Shown piece after piece: positions 14,079 through 27,015 of a stretch of DNA of 64,000 nucleotides. The position numbers and the translations under genes are program-made. Origin of the DNA: Echinococcus granulosus (lineage: Eukaryota > Platyhelminthes > Cestoda > Cyclophyllidea > Taeniidae); NCBI RefSeq assembly GCF_000524195.1, contig NW_020170413.1:496568-560567 (forward strand). The letters run 5' to 3'. Position 1 is the stretch's first letter, and every line of letters starts with the position of its first letter. Under the pieces are notes generated by a model that saw only the letters and a program-made list of their open reading frames with translations, did not search any database and was not told the DNA's origin.

Positions 14079-16129
14079 ATTGTAGACCAGTCTATGCTGA
14101 TTGGTTGTACCGAATTGTATGGCGCAAACGCATTGTTTGATCTTTAAAGTGGAAAATAATTACATAATTTTTCCCTTTGAGTGGCATAACTTTAAATAGG
14201 TCACATATGTAGTAGGCTTCAAGGGATGGACTCGTCCCCTTGACAGTCGCGTGGGACAGGTGATGAGATGGGGAAGGGTAGCACCCTGACCTTAAAATTT
14301 CCATTAGCTAAAGAACATTAAAGAAGAGGATTCTAGGAGGTGAGGATTTTAATTTGCTCTGCCCCCCGAACTACTCATGGAAGAGATTTCAAATCTTCCT
14401 ATTATCGGTATCAGCATCGATTACGTCCACTTCCTCCGTGGTCCCAGTGGGGCTCCAGTCCTCCTGTGACATAGACATTCTCAAATACGAGGTTACTACA
14501 CGCTCAGGGTGTGGCTGACAGCTGCGATGGGGTCACCTGACAAGAGGTCAATTCCGTGAAACAATTCGATCTATGGGTAGACAGGAGAAATTCATACTGT
14601 TGAACTCCGGGTGAGTGGATTGAGGGGGTCGAAAGGCTGCGAGACGTGTCAGAGAATCGAGAGCAACTGAAATGTTAAAAGATCGTCTAAAATGTAACAT
14701 GTTATGAAAAAAAGAAGAAGCAATGGTGAAACAGAATGCTGAAAGCTAGCCTGGCATTAAATGAGTGCTGAAGTTTCCGAGGTAACCAAATAAATTTCGC
14801 TGAACTATTTTATCCAGAAAGGTACGAGATCGTTAATCCCACTTTTTCTAAACACAAAGGCTAACTCAAGACATCACCCTTTTGATCTTATTTCTACCTC
14901 CCAATGCAATTTGACACGTGATTACGCGATTGTCTAACGCTGTGAGATATAAAAGGCCCGTCAAGAGATGTCACTTCGTGGGTACGGTGGAGGAGGGTTG
15001 CAATACCCGTTTGCCCTGCAGGTGAGTTCCGCGGCGGTGTAAGGGTCTCCCTACTAACTATCCAGCTCCTTTTCCACCTATCATCTGCCATATCTTGCAA
15101 GGAGATAGGCCTCAACCGAAGTTGTTTGACCTTTGGAATTGAGTGCAGTCCTCCGAGGGTGAAATGACGTTAGACTTAGAAGTGTGCCATCAGTAGTAGT
15201 CGGTTGGTCGTTTTCAAGACACCTACCAAAATCCAAAAGATTTACCTCACTACTAGTCAAGCGTGCAGTTAGGTGAAGCATAAACAGTTTAAAGTACAGG
15301 TAGCATTTTTGTCAAGCACATGACAGAGCTGAATAACAGCCGAGTGTATCCCTTTGGCAGAGCTTCCAGCACAACTTCTTGCCTGACAGTTGGCGCAGGA
15401 CTGGAGATTACACACTCTTGACAGGCTCAGCTTTGACCATTCCAAATGCATTGTATTGCATGGAGGAAGAAGATTTTTTGATACGTGGAATAGATTGTCA
15501 ACAGAATTGCATAAATTGGTTAAACTGACCATATATGTTGCGTTCTGCTAGTCAAACAAATTGTATCACTAGCTGCGGTGCCTTGAAACCCACTCGAAGA
15601 CAGTTTGTAATGTCAACCAAATCAAATCACGTCAGACTCCATCTAAACTGTAGGACACAGGAATTTAAAAGGAGCGCAAAGTAGTAGAGACCGCAATAAC
15701 GAATATGGCACAGCTGGAATGACCCAAATCTCTCTGCTTCACACACTGCCTGCACACCAGCATCGTCACTCTCTTCATGAGAAACTTCCGGCTACACCAG
15801 ATCATTTGGGCAAGCTAAGCCAAATACTGCACCAACACTTCGGTCAGCAGATTCACACAACAAATCGTGCGGTTCTCTTGTTAGAGCTGTGGAAACAATT
15901 GGAAGTGGATTAGCCCTGTTAACGATCAGGTCGGATAGGAGTCGAATTTCGGAGAGCGGGTCGCCAGTACCTCGTCTTGAAGTCTGACTGAAAGCGCAAA
16001 AATATGAAAAAAAGTTATATCAAAGTTAGAGGCACACTAATTTAGCTTTAATAATAATAAATTTGGTCACTTTGATCCTGCAAATGAGACACATGGAACA
16101 AAAGTGGTGCTGGGGGAGAAACCAGTCGC

Positions 16130-16385
16130 ATTTCCTCCATCCATCCATACATCCTGTATCCATCCCTGCATCCATCCATCTATACGTCCATCCATTTATC
16201 CCTTCATCCATCCATCCATTATCCATCCTGTATCCATCCATNNNNNNNNNNNNNNNNNNNNNNNNNNNNNNNNNNNNNNNNNNNNNNNNNNNNNNNNNNN
16301 NNNNNNNNNNNNNNNNNNNNNNNNNNNNNNNNNNNNNNNNNCCCTCCATCCATCCATACGTCCATCCTGTATCCATCCATCTAGT
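16130..16385. repeat. TCCA microsatellite interrupted by an assembly gap
   Basis: Imperfect repeats of TCCA, with variants ATCCATCC and TCCTGTATCCA, run up to the N block at 16242-16341 and continue after it to about 16380. The gap is exactly 100 N, the usual placeholder for an unknown length, so the array is probably longer than shown. The long open frames across it are artefacts of the repeat and the N run. Confidence 0.9.
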
Positions 16386-18159
16386 TACGTGGAAGTAACT
16401 GCAGCATAGAGAAGTGGACTGAAGGTTCACTAGCAGTCGACAGAAGAAGGAACGACTGTTTGCCTCCAACCGTTTCCGCGGAAGCTGCCGGCAAAAGAAT
16501 GACATGTTGTGGCTCTGTACCGGGCGTGGTGGCAGTCGAGACGTTGTTCAACAGCAGTGGGCGTTGCAGTGCATGCTCAATGAATACCTTAAGCTAATAA
16601 TTGTTTAGAAACAACATGCTGTCACGCATTTACTGCTTGGCTTTATGACCATCTCAGCATTCCACGTTGACCGGTTTGGAGGCGGTCTGCACGACCTAGG
16701 CATGAATTACTAAAAAAATTGCATGATCAGGAAAATCTTAAGTTAGGCCACCTAAATTAGTAATTCAAACTTGTCAAATGGCTAAATTCTGTACCCTGTT
16801 GAGAGGATCATCTACAGTAAATTTTTACATCACCAAGACCCTGTCAATGACCCTTCATGAAGAAGTCGTGCGAGACAGGAAGGCAAAACCACCTGAAAAC
16901 AGTACAAATCAAATTAACTGGGGATCAGTAATCATACAGCCATTTAAGGCATGTCACTGTTGTGGCACCACAAGAAGCATTGGGGGAAAGGCAGTTGTTC
17001 CTCCTGCCAGTGCTGGCAGTAAACTGTCAATCACGATGTTGATGCATACCAGCAACCATTTATGGCGATAGAAAATTTTCTGTTCAGAATGAGTGCATAA
17101 AATTGGCATTTACTTATGCCTTCTCTTAAAAAAATGCTAGACCCATGGAATATAATGACAGGTAGTTCAATCCTTCCACAGCCGAGAGGTTGAATAGTGT
17201 GTAAACACATCCACGTCTGGTAATGACGGTCCCAGTTGTGGCGGAGCTCCATTGTCAACTCAGAGTACATCAGTCCCTCCTCTGAGCACACGGCCAGAGT
17301 GTGTAGACCCTGGCTATGGGGTATAATCCATTGTAGGTCAAAGGTGCTCAAGAAATTTATAACTCACAATCATTTGCAACATTGAGCAGCCTGCTCAAGA
17401 TGACTGGTAACACCTCACTACTGAGGGAGAACTGAAGCAGGCCATCTTATGAAGGGCCAGCTGCACTTTCGAATCCATCCACCATTAAGCAATTCAGGCA
17501 ATTGTTATACATCAGAAAATAGATGCACAACTTTCATAGAGAGGCCTTTCAAACCCGAAACAGGAGGGAGATTTGTAAGTCCCGATTTGACCTGAACATA
17601 CCTTTCTAGATACCACGTGAACTTCTTGGTGTCATTTAAAAATAAATGGGCAAATAGTTACCCACTAAGGCAATTAATGCACTTTAACAGTGGATGTGGA
17701 CTTTAACGAATTCCAGGGGTGGTGTCTGCTGACCATCAGACAGCCCATCTACTTCATAGTCCTTAAGGGGTCATTTCAAACACCTGGCCCTTGAATCACC
17801 GGTGGCCCAATTTCTTCGTAGCTTATATGAACGTAACTACGTAAGTTAAAATGGCTTGTTAAAATCAAACGTGTTTTTCAATTCACTTAATTGTTTCTGT
17901 ATCACAACTTTTATTGAGATACAGACGAGTCTTTACCCTCCTTTTTTATCGCCTTCAGAAATTGCCTTTAGCATAACTGGCAGGGCTGTTTTTAATCATT
18001 TTTCAAGTGTCATAAAATTTTAAAGATGCCCAATTCCTACTCATTCACGTAATCGTAAAAAAATTGTAGTGGTTTGTAAAGGACTCGATATCTTGTTTAA
18101 CTGTGTGTTGATAGTACGTAGGCACTTCAATCTCCGCAGAATTCACTTCCGCTCTGCGG

Positions 18160-18310
18160 CATGGCCATGTCAGTGGTCCAGCCCCGGCTCTTCAGTAGGT
18201 CAGTAAGTTGTTGGTTCTTCCGTGCCATGTTGACCTCTTAGAGTTTGCGTAGAGAAGATCGGGGCAGCTATTAGCATGCCCTGAGGTCCTTGACTGCCAG
18301 TGACATTAAT
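18160..18310 (+). repeat. Dispersed repeat copy S1
   Basis: The core GGCCATGTCAGTGGTCCAGC, followed by an AGTAAGTTG block and a GCAGCTATTAGCATGC block, recurs in diverged form at about 18480-18640. The core also resembles sequences at 24075-24240 and 24995-25130. Boundaries are approximate. Confidence 0.4.
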
Positions 18311-18479
18311 TGTCAGCGCACCACACAAGCAACACCGTTAGCTCAAAATTTTGAAGAAGATTTCCTCACAAATGCAACCTCCGTAGTCTTTTCCAAGGTC
18401 ATAATAAAATGGAGTAGTATGGAAGTGTTTGGACGCCTTGTTTGCTTGTGTGACACAGTAGGTAGGCTCTTCTTTCTCC

Positions 18480-18640
18480 GCGGTATGTCCTTTGGGCCAT
18501 GTCAACAGCTCCAGACCTCCAGCTTTCCTGTGCTTTAGTAAGTTGCATATTCTTACGTATTACTTTGATTACTAACATGGAGTGGAGCTGGGAGGCTGTT
18601 ATTATGCTCCGAGGGCCTGGAGTGAAGTGACCCCTTGAAT
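18480..18640 (+). repeat. Dispersed repeat copy S2
   Basis: CCTTTGGGCCATGTCAACAG, then an AGTAAGTTG block and a GAGGCTGTTATTATGC block, in the same order as in the copy at 18160-18310. The GCCTTTGGGCCATG block is also found at 24110-24125. Confidence 0.4.
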
Positions 18641-21600
18641 GAACGCAAGCGGTGAAACAAACTGCCGGCTTGCTGTTGACATTTTGGAAGGGCATTCGGT
18701 TCCTACATAAATCCCAGCAGTTAAGAGCAATTAAGGAAAAGGGAATTACTAATTCTTCTCTTAACTTTTAATGATTTTCCACAATTAGGTCTAGGCAAAA
18801 AAACAAATTTTTAGGGAACTTTGAGTTGAAAGGAAGTAAATCAACACTGTTTGTATTCTGCTAGTACAACGTGGAAGTACAAATTTTAATGGATGGGTCG
18901 CGGTCATGCTTTGATCATGTTTCAGGAAAAACAGGCGCAGAAAACTAGTAAACCCAAAATTTTGCGCGAAGCCCTATTTTGTCTTTTAAAGGCTTCATTC
19001 CTGCTTATGAGAGACGTGTGCCAAAGGGCCCTCGAAATGGCACTGCCTTTTGGCGATGACACATTAGGCAGGTGGGTGGATGTTATTGAAGCCAAGGCAG
19101 AATGCAATTGGCAACAGGCCTCTACAGAGGCACTGGGTGATGCAGCTTCATAAATAGGCTTACTTTTGTGCCAAAAAACCCATGAAATGTGACTGACATG
19201 CGGGATCCACCTCCCAGGCATCATGCAACTATGATCGAAGCCTTAACAACCAACCACCTGCTCGACTAACCTTTTTTTGATGACCATTGTCGTGGAGCGC
19301 TTGAAAAGGGCCTCGGGGATGCTGATACTTATTGAAGCAATCGTTATGTTTCCCTAATCTTTTTTTTCCAAAAATGCTAAGCAGGGGGTAAGGTGCGTCA
19401 AGCCAACCATGCATCTAACCTCTCAATCTTGTCACTTCTTTATGCAAAGGGCATACTTAAACTTGTAGGGGTAGAAGTAACAGAGTGGTGATAGACGCTT
19501 GACATGCCAAAGAAATGAAACCCAAAATGTACCGTGAATACGATGAAATACTGCCTTGGCAGTAATTGCTGCGACTTCTTTGGAGGTCATTTCTAGAGGT
19601 CACAAGGAGATATCACAAATGATTTGGCAATTTTACGCAAGATTATCTACACTCTTCATTTTATGATCGTAAAAAACCAATCATTTTGAGGTACAAAGGT
19701 TTTCTTCTTCTATGCCAGTGGATAAATTGACACGTTTGGTGTGGCAATGAGTTTAACCTCCCCAATCACCATAATATTTTCAATTCATCACTTCCAACAG
19801 AATTGTACCATCACGTTCTGTTTAATTTTTCTTTGTAAAAGTAGTAAATAAAAGATCTACCAAATATTAAGGCTTAAAGTAATCAGAAGTTGTTCTGTTA
19901 CAAAAAATCATCTTCCAAGGGACTGCTTCACAATCGACAGTTAGTAATGCATAGAGATCATTTTCTTCTTTCAGGTGTTTTAAAAGGCATAATTTTGAAG
20001 GAAAATACGCAGAAGAGTTGACAGGCTGCCAATGGAGATGACATGGACGAATTGCGGTTACCCCGATCTCCCCGCCCACGGATGGAAATCGAAACTGTGT
20101 GGATGGTAGAGCCCAAATAGAGTAAATTTCATTCCCTTGCAATATATTTCAGTGGTTGCGTAAAAACACTATACCTAAAGTGAAGTAAAAACTCCGGGTG
20201 GTGAAATTGCAAGCCTTTTTGGCGATTGATACGAGTGTGTGTGTATGTGTGTGGCACACATTTAGGCTTCACGAGAGTGGTGACACTCCATAACTCAAAG
20301 CAAATCTACACTCTTGTTTTTCGCGTGTATCCCGTTGGCCTTGAGAATATGTTAAAAAAATAATGTCGAATGGTTCATTAAGTGGTGGCCCAGACCACTT
20401 AAGAGGGACCCAAATAAACGAGCATTGTAGCCGGTGATCCTGAATGCTGGTGTTCATGATCACCTCGACGATTCACCACCAAATCCCCACGTCTTTTGCT
20501 CATTTAAACAAGGCAACAAAGGAAAAAGAGGGACTTGTTCAATAAAAAATGAAGTTTGTAATTACTATGGAAAGGGAGGGGGTTCAGAAGCATTCACTAT
20601 CTTAAAGGCTTTTGGGAAGTAGAATTTTTGGAGAAAAAGGAGGCATACTACTTGTTTTAAATGACACCTTACTAGCCTGGCCCAGAAAACAAGTCACAGA
20701 CGTTGGAGGTGCAGCCTGCGAGAACTGAAGTGTCTGTGTATAGTTCGATACGCAGTCAAACAAAATTTCATGTTACCAGGCAAGCGATCGCCAAAATCGG
20801 CAATCCTTTGCAGCCTCTACGGACCGGATGAAGGCTTTGTGATGAAACGCCACTACCTATGAAATGCTTTACCTAAAACACGAGATAGATGTAAATTTAA
20901 GGCATTTTATTTGTTTAGGTATACCTTGATCCACGGAAAATACCACCCGTATGCCCACTTGTCAAAAAAGACATCTATTTCCTCTAAAAGGTCCTAAGCA
21001 GTGGTGATTACGTTATTTACCCGCTTGTTCATTCATTCACTTATCACTTCACAATCAATGCGGTCAAGATATGTAGCCAAGGTCACCTAAGCCGGTGTTA
21101 AAACCTTGTCACCGCATGGCCCATTCCCATTGGCAAGTGGGGGGGGGGGGGGGTGGGAATGATCCCGACAGCTCTTCCCCGGTTAACCAATCGCAGCCTT
21201 GCGCCCGCCTGTGCATTCGTCATTTGACCTAACCAGAAGTTTTCGCATCTTTTTGCTGTAAGGGTAAGGTTTTGGGATGTATCCACTTTTTACCAGTGTG
21301 TGCTACATGTTTCATCGAGGTTGTTACCTGCACACACATTGCATACTCAAGCCCACATCACATTGATCACCAGAGGACCAAAATTTCACACACTGCAATG
21401 AAAGTGACGGAGAGTGCGGGTGCTTATGCTTGTGTTTTACTGCTTGTTTAAGGTGATTCTCTTGGAGATTGCTTCATATTGCTTGATTTTTTGTATAAGC
21501 AGATTAAATCACCTTCTTTCCTTTCACTCACTCCCTCACACGCCCATTGACTGCGCTTAAGCGTTTATGTGAAGGCGAATTGAATGAAACGGTTCCAAAT

Positions 21601-22448
21601 TAAATTGCTTTTATTACTTTACTTGCAGCCCCTTGAAAAACTCACACCTTTTTCTTCTATTTTTTTGTAGGGGTTCGGGTTCCTTAATACTCCCAACGGT
21701 GAGCTGAATTTGAGGATGTAGGTGTTGAATCATTTACTGGACAAATTGTAAACACAACACTTGCTATTTAAAGCACTTGATTGAGGTGTGGGTCGAATTT
21801 ACGCAATGGATTCACCGGAACTAACTTTAATTGTAGGCTAGCCACTGACCAAACATCTCTGTGTGGCTCATTTTTTCCTTTAGCACTGGAAATTGCATCA
21901 TAAAAAGGGCGCACATCAAGTGACTCTCTTCGTTAATGTTTAAGAAGCTTGCCTAGTTCTGTTTCATGTAGTTTAGCTTCATTTGTTCGGGCGCAAACGA
22001 TAAGAAATTATTGAGACAAAATAAACGTGACTTAGTGTTTAACGACTAAATGAGAAAATGGTTGCATAAGGTTTTTCTGTCGCAACAGCCTTAAAGAATT
22101 CGGGTTTTAAATCACGTAGAAAGTCTTTATTGTTTCTGCTTACATAGTTTTGACGAATGAATTTGTAAACATGACTGAGACACCCTAGAAATGCACCAAT
22201 TTAGCTTAAATATAACCTTAGTTCCATTGCGAAGTAAGAGTAAAAAGGAAAGTAAGGTAGCAAAATCAGACTTCAGTTTAATTTGGCAAAGTCCTAGTAG
22301 ATAAACACAGTAAGTGACGGTTTACTTGTGTGTATGTGTGTGAGGATGTAGTGTATTATTTTCCTTTTCGAATACAAGGCAAAGGGATGGAGTATGTGAA
22401 CAAGCTAACAGGAGGGGAGAGACAGAGGGAGCGAGTACAAATGGGCTT

Positions 22449-23651
22449 CTACTCGCCCAGCATCATACTGCACTCTTTGGCACAGGCTTCGTAGTAATTC
22501 TTCTCTGCACGGATCAGATCCAACAGCTGAACGCTCAACCCATCCTAGAATAAGCAACACAGCAAGTCAAGTATTAGCACAATTAAAAGGAACGGATCAG
22601 AGACATCAAATGTTGCAAAAGTCACTTACGAATTCTTTGCAAGTCTTCTCAAAGATAGTAAGAGATTCTTGGTGCACTCGATCGAAGTCACTTTCGTCTT
22701 TTCGCACCTCGGCCTCCCACTACGAAGAAAAATCGTTAAATTCGAATTTTGCTGTTGACTTAATTAAAGACTCCATTACCTTGGCCTTCTGTTCCGCAGT
22801 CTTAGCATTCTTCAATTTAGTCTTGTCAGAGTCCAAATCTAGTCGAACCTCCTCCAGCTTGGTCTTTGCTTTCTAAGTGGGATAAAGAATTTCATCATAA
22901 ATTTTCTGTATTTCATAGTTAAGAGAGATCAGAGAGGCACAACTTACCTGGGCCTCGCTAAGCGTGGTGTTCAAGAAGTTTTTCAAATCTTCAATGAAGG
23001 TGGTATTAACCTCACTATTGAAATTCTTTCTGGCAGTGGCCATACGCTGATGGACATCAGAAGCTTCCGTCAGCATTTTAGCTATAACCGATATAAAAAG
23101 GATGGGCAGAGGCAAAAATGAATAGGGTCCTTGTTAAACTAGAGGAGTACATACAAAGTTGGGGAGCTGCCTTTTCTGATTGGGAAGCAACCTGCTCGAG
23201 AGCAGTACCCAGTTTGTCGGTAGTAGTAATCTTCTCCTTATTCTTCTGGAAAGCATCCGCGACTTTAGATGCTATAAAAGACAACACCATATCTTAGTAG
23301 TAGTTCACAGCTGCTAAGAGAATCTACTATTATGGAAAAAACATGTATATAGAGCAGCAAACCGGACAAACGAGTAGCAAGATATTAAACTAGTTCAGAT
23401 AAGTAGCACTAACAAAAAATGCTAACCAATGTTGATGTCTACGAATTCCTCAGTAGCGGTGATGATCTTGCTGATCCATGCTTTCATTTGGTCGATCTCA
23501 TGGATAAGATCTGAGGTTCGGGTAGGATATGAGGTCTTTTCATTCTTATTTACAAGCTCACCAGCCCGCTAGATAAAATTAATTCGTGAAACAAATTTCT
23601 TAGTACCTGGGTAAATCTATTGAAAGTCTTAGTAACGTCAAATCCGGACAT
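22449..23651 (-). CDS. BAR-domain protein, endophilin-B1-like, no SH3 domain
   Basis: Seven exons join without a frame break: 23651-23607, 23568-23427, 23271-23155, 23081-22948, 22872-22780, 22719-22630 and 22544-22449, giving 717 nt and 238 residues. All introns are short with GT-AG ends. The product starts MSGFDVTKTFNRFTQ and ends SMMLGE. Residues about 135-165 carry EEVRLDLDSDKTKLKNAKTA, very close to the RLDLDxxKTRLKKAKAAE helix of animal endophilin B; the flanking helices (RAGELV..., FFL-type NFLNTTL..., NYYEACAKECSMM) also fit a BAR dimer that binds and bends membranes. Endophilin B1 is usually about 365 residues with a C-terminal SH3; here a TAG follows the BAR helices directly. Either the lineage has a BAR-only paralogue or an alternative 3' exon exists. 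The protein should be cytosolic and membrane-peripheral; there is no signal peptide. Confidence 0.85.
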
Positions 23652-24074
23652 CTTCTGTGCAATTGAGAAGAAAACGATGAACTAGTTCCCACAGCTTATT
23701 TAAATTGATGCCTAGGTCAACTAAGACTATTTAGTAATTAAAACGAACAGGGCATATAATAAATGACTAAAAAACCACTGTCATTGACTTAAACAGCTGC
23801 AAAAACATTTTGTGCGTAAAGGACTTGCGCATAAGGCACATAACACACTACCGCACGCATGAATTTCTAATTAATGCTGTAATAAAAGATTTTCAAATTT
23901 ATTCAGAAGCCAAAGCCGAGTAATGGGAGTTATAAATGCATAAAATACATGGAAACTATTTTAATACTCTAATAATTGCCTTCCAGTTATTTACTTATGC
24001 AGCCGTAGTGAGAATTTTTAGAACGATAGGCAATACGTCGGTTGCTAGTTTAGCGGCCTGTTTTAGTAAGGGAA

Positions 24075-24240
24075 CACTTTGTCTTGGCCACTATACCTCG
24101 CCCAGAGAGCCGGCCTTTGGGCCATGCCAGTAGTCTATACTCCTTCTGTGGGTTAAATGTATATGCATTCTGCTCGAATATTGTGTACACTTTCGTCCTC
24201 AGGGCTCCGTACTGGTGGTAGCCGAAAGCAAATCCAATCT
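24075..24240 (+). repeat. Dispersed repeat copy S3
   Basis: The order of blocks CTTGGCCACTATACC, GGCCATGCCAGTAGTC, TATACTCCTTCTG, ATGCATTCTGCT and AATATTGTGTACAC is matched in the same order at about 24995-25130. On the minus strand a degraded open frame crosses it. Confidence 0.45.
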
Positions 24241-24994
24241 TAAGCGACAATTGTCCTGATTGTTGCCAATATGCTACAAGCACTATGGATATAAGAAGTT
24301 TATATGATATGGATGAGAGAATCGCTGATGAACCCAAACGGAAGGATTTTAACTGACGTCTACTCTCGGCAACCATCTTAGTCCCATGTTTTTCAAGAAA
24401 GCTAATAACAAATGAAGCTAAGCTAGTCGTAAATTACCCAAAAATGCCTATTTGCAGAGCTTTCCTACTGTACCAGCATAAAGCTGCCTATGAAGAGAAT
24501 TCATGATGCCCCCTCTACTTCGCGGCTAGCTGGATAGAGCCTAGACGGATATGATCGAGCAGCTTTGAAGTCAAAAAAGTAGCAAGGATAAACAGACGCA
24601 AAGCCCTTTCCATGGACATGTGTTAAATTTCGTCCTTCCTCACATTAATCTGCTTTTAGGATATTTTTCCTACGTCTAGTTACGGGCAAAAATGACAGCT
24701 AGTATGATCTCCCAAGCCTAAAACCATTTTTTAAAGTGAATGGCGCTTTAGGTGTAGATCAAATGCCAGGAAGGATCAGAGACTCCGTGGTCAAGTATCT
24801 CCTTAGTTGCATAGAAATTTAAAGACTGGTACGGCCATCCCGTAGTTGTTCACTCACAGTACTGACTACGTTGTGATGACTAAAGCAGAACGTTAACCAA
24901 GGGAAGCGCTAAAGGCTGACACTCAAGAGGAATTGAGGGTTATGTAAAAAGTTGGTTGTCGGATTAAAGGTACGGATGGTAAATTGACATTTTT

Positions 24995-25130
24995 CTTGGC
25001 TGTTGTACCCTGCTGGGTGAGCTAGCCGCCAAGCCACGTCAGTGGACCCTACTCCTCCTGCATGGAAAATGCATGCATAAATTCTGCTTTAGTAATATGT
25101 GCACCTACGTATTTATGGAAGTCTCGGGGC
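24995..25130 (+). repeat. Dispersed repeat copy S4
   Basis: CTTGGCTGTTGTACCC, AGCCACGTCAGTGGACC, CTACTCCTCCTG, AAATTCTGCT and AATATGTGCACC follow in the same order as in the copy at 24075-24240. The two are the closest pair of the four copies seen. Confidence 0.45.
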
Positions 25131-25622
25131 ACAAAACGCATATTAAGATGGGGTTCCTTATGTTGACGTACTTGCCATGTTTTGGATGATATCAAAATTG
25201 TTGACCTCATGCGAAGCTATCACGATTTCTTCTGCTGCTGTTTTTTTTATTTAGGTAGTAGCCAACCTTAAATGGCTTCTAGTTAACTTCAATAATTTGG
25301 CATTAGAATCTCATTGCTAGTTTAGCGAAAGTTTTCGTGAATCGCCAGTGAAAATTTTGCACTAGTTCGTTGTTAACAAGTAATTCATTTAAGTACCGGA
25401 GTATTACTCGTTTTAATTATTCACTTGTCCACATAGTTTGTTCAGTCATTTTAAGGCGAAATTAGGAAATGGGTGTAGGTGTTGCGTGGTTGAGGCACAG
25501 AAAATCAAGCAGCATATAAAGCAAAGTGGTGAACAGCGATTTACTAGAATCATTATACAAGAAATATGTGGCCAGCGCTTTTGGCAGTTTTGATGTAAGA
25601 TTGAAGTTTCCTCACCCTGTAG

Positions 25623-26252
25623 CTCTGCGTATGCTGTGTGGTGCGGAGATAGTCTTACATTAATTGATGAGTGTGATTTCATCCCAAAACTTCCGAATTC
25701 CAACGACTGGGATTTTGTCATTCAGAATCCATACAAGGTAGAAATTGCGTCTGTTTTTGTTACCCATTTTAGGGTGTGGTTGAGGTTTTGCGATCGCCAA
25801 CAAATAAATTTCAGGTTCTCCTTAATGCCTCATTTGAAGAAAACCATGATTGGGGCTTGTATTACACGCTTAGAACAGGAAGCAATGAAATGTTTCTGCA
25901 GCTGGTAGGTTTTTCAGTGTTAACCGAGCAGGAATTTGCCCTTTAACATTCAAACCTGTGCCTGCTGGGTACTGAATTTAAACCTATCACTTTGTAAGAA
26001 ATTGTGTCGTCGTTTGTTGGTCATACCATTATTAACTCTTGTAACAATTTCTTTGTTCTCTACTAACGTTCTGTTTTTAACAAAAGTCCACCAGGGTGGT
26101 TCAGCAGCGGGTCTACACGGACACCGAGGAAGACACTGTGTATTTGCAGCTCCTTCTCATCACCATTGCCTCATTGGTTTTAGTCGTCTTTGTTGTCTCC
26201 ATCATTTTTTCTTGTTGGTGGATTAAAAGCCGCCAGGAAAATCTAGAGCCCG
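25623..26252 (+). CDS. Membrane protein: end of ectodomain and transmembrane helix (partial, 3 exons)
   Basis: Exons 25623-25737, 25815-25904 and 26087-26252 join in phase (2/0, 0/0, 0/1). The first two encode a short extracellular-looking region with SYAVWCGD-like and NSNDWDFVIQNPYK text and an N-glycosylation site (NASF). The third encodes a stretch starting TEEDTVYLQLL, then about 20 strongly hydrophobic residues (ASLVLVVFVVSIIF) followed by CWWIKSRQ. Acidic residues before and basic residues after the helix predict the N-terminus outside the cell. I do not recognise the family. The donor of the first exon (GTAGAA) is weak and no start codon is seen, so further exons must lie upstream or the model is incomplete. 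Confidence 0.55.
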
Positions 26253-27015
26253 GTGAGTACGTTTTCACCCCGTCTTCATGTATTACATCCTACCAGGATT
26301 ACAGATATTTTTTGTGCTCGGCCAACAAATCAACTTTCATCTCAAGCATCTTTTTTCGAAACTTGTGGTGAAAGAGGCTACTGACCGCATTAGGGTTTTG
26401 TCTGGACACGAGTTTACTTTTTTTTTTCTTTGAAACTTAAAGGGTAGACTTGACTTGATGTAGGATATTTTCTATCTTAAAGTCGCTGTTGAATGAGAGA
26501 TGAAAGACTAAATAATTTCCTGGAATTATATATAATCCAAGCAAACAAATGTATGAAGTGCCCAATTGCTTGTTCAAATATTAGCTGACTACAAACACAT
26601 TTATTTTTCTATCGATACTTTAATTTCCATCTGTCTAATCAAACCAAGGCTTTTTCAACTACCACTGTTATTATTTATTTACTTCATTTTCTGGCGAAAT
26701 GATTTTTTGAGGAAGCAGAATTTAATTTACTCGCATTTGGGGTGTCATCGCACTACCCACTTGGCTAAGTTGAGGACGACCCTTCGTTTCAAAATAATTG
26801 TTAATGCGATTTCGCCACTCCTCAACCAGTCAACTTAAGATAAATTCTAGAGCCAGAAGCCTTCCTCCCGTTAGCGTCTTCTTGAAGCATTTATAATTAC
26901 TCTGGTTTCTTGTTGAATCCTGTTTATTTCTCCCAAGTCTTTCAAACGTAATCTGTTCACTCTGACGTAAAGTAGATGCTTTGTCATGGAAAGGTTGAGC
27001 GAAATCACCTTTTAG

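Larger units (their letters stand above)
9190..16129. other. No supported gene; AT-rich non-coding DNA
   Basis: No open frame here has a domain, signal peptide or in-phase splice partners. Two near-palindromes of the type GTGTCAC-N6-GTGACAC occur at 12817-12836 and 14057-14078 (listed separately). The rest appears to be unique AT-rich sequence with short homopolymer runs, for example a T run near 13380-13391. Confidence 0.55.
16386..22448. other. No supported gene; diverged repeats
   Basis: I see no coding exon I can defend. Two diverged copies of a dispersed repeat lie at about 18160-18310 and 18480-18640. A 15-G run (21139-21153) and a short GT-rich tract near 20232-20252 are the other simple features. 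The final part, to 22448, is downstream of the minus-strand BAR gene and should contain its 3' untranslated region; an AATAAA on the minus strand lies near 22123-22128, rather far from the stop codon. Confidence 0.5.
23652..25622. other. Intergenic; repeat copies, no supported gene
   Basis: The first bases upstream of 23651 should be the BAR gene's 5' region. A minus-strand open frame of 108 codons (24050-24376) overlaps a dispersed repeat copy and is probably a relic of it rather than a host gene. The second repeat copy lies at about 24995-25130. No exon linked to the membrane-protein exons that begin at 25623 was found, although an upstream ectodomain must exist somewhere if that gene is real. 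Confidence 0.5.

Noticed and set aside
16026..16505. Long open frames on both strands across the TCCA repeat
   Set aside because: They consist of translated microsatellite plus the 100-N gap and have no other support.
5021..16690. Shared TGACCGGTTTGGAAGCGG-like string near 5028 and 16668
   Set aside because: The match covers only about 20 bases with no alignable flanks, so it is not evidence of a repeat family.
24050..24376. 108-codon minus-strand open frame
   Set aside because: It overlaps a dispersed repeat copy and the matching frame in the other copy (24995-25130) is broken by stops.
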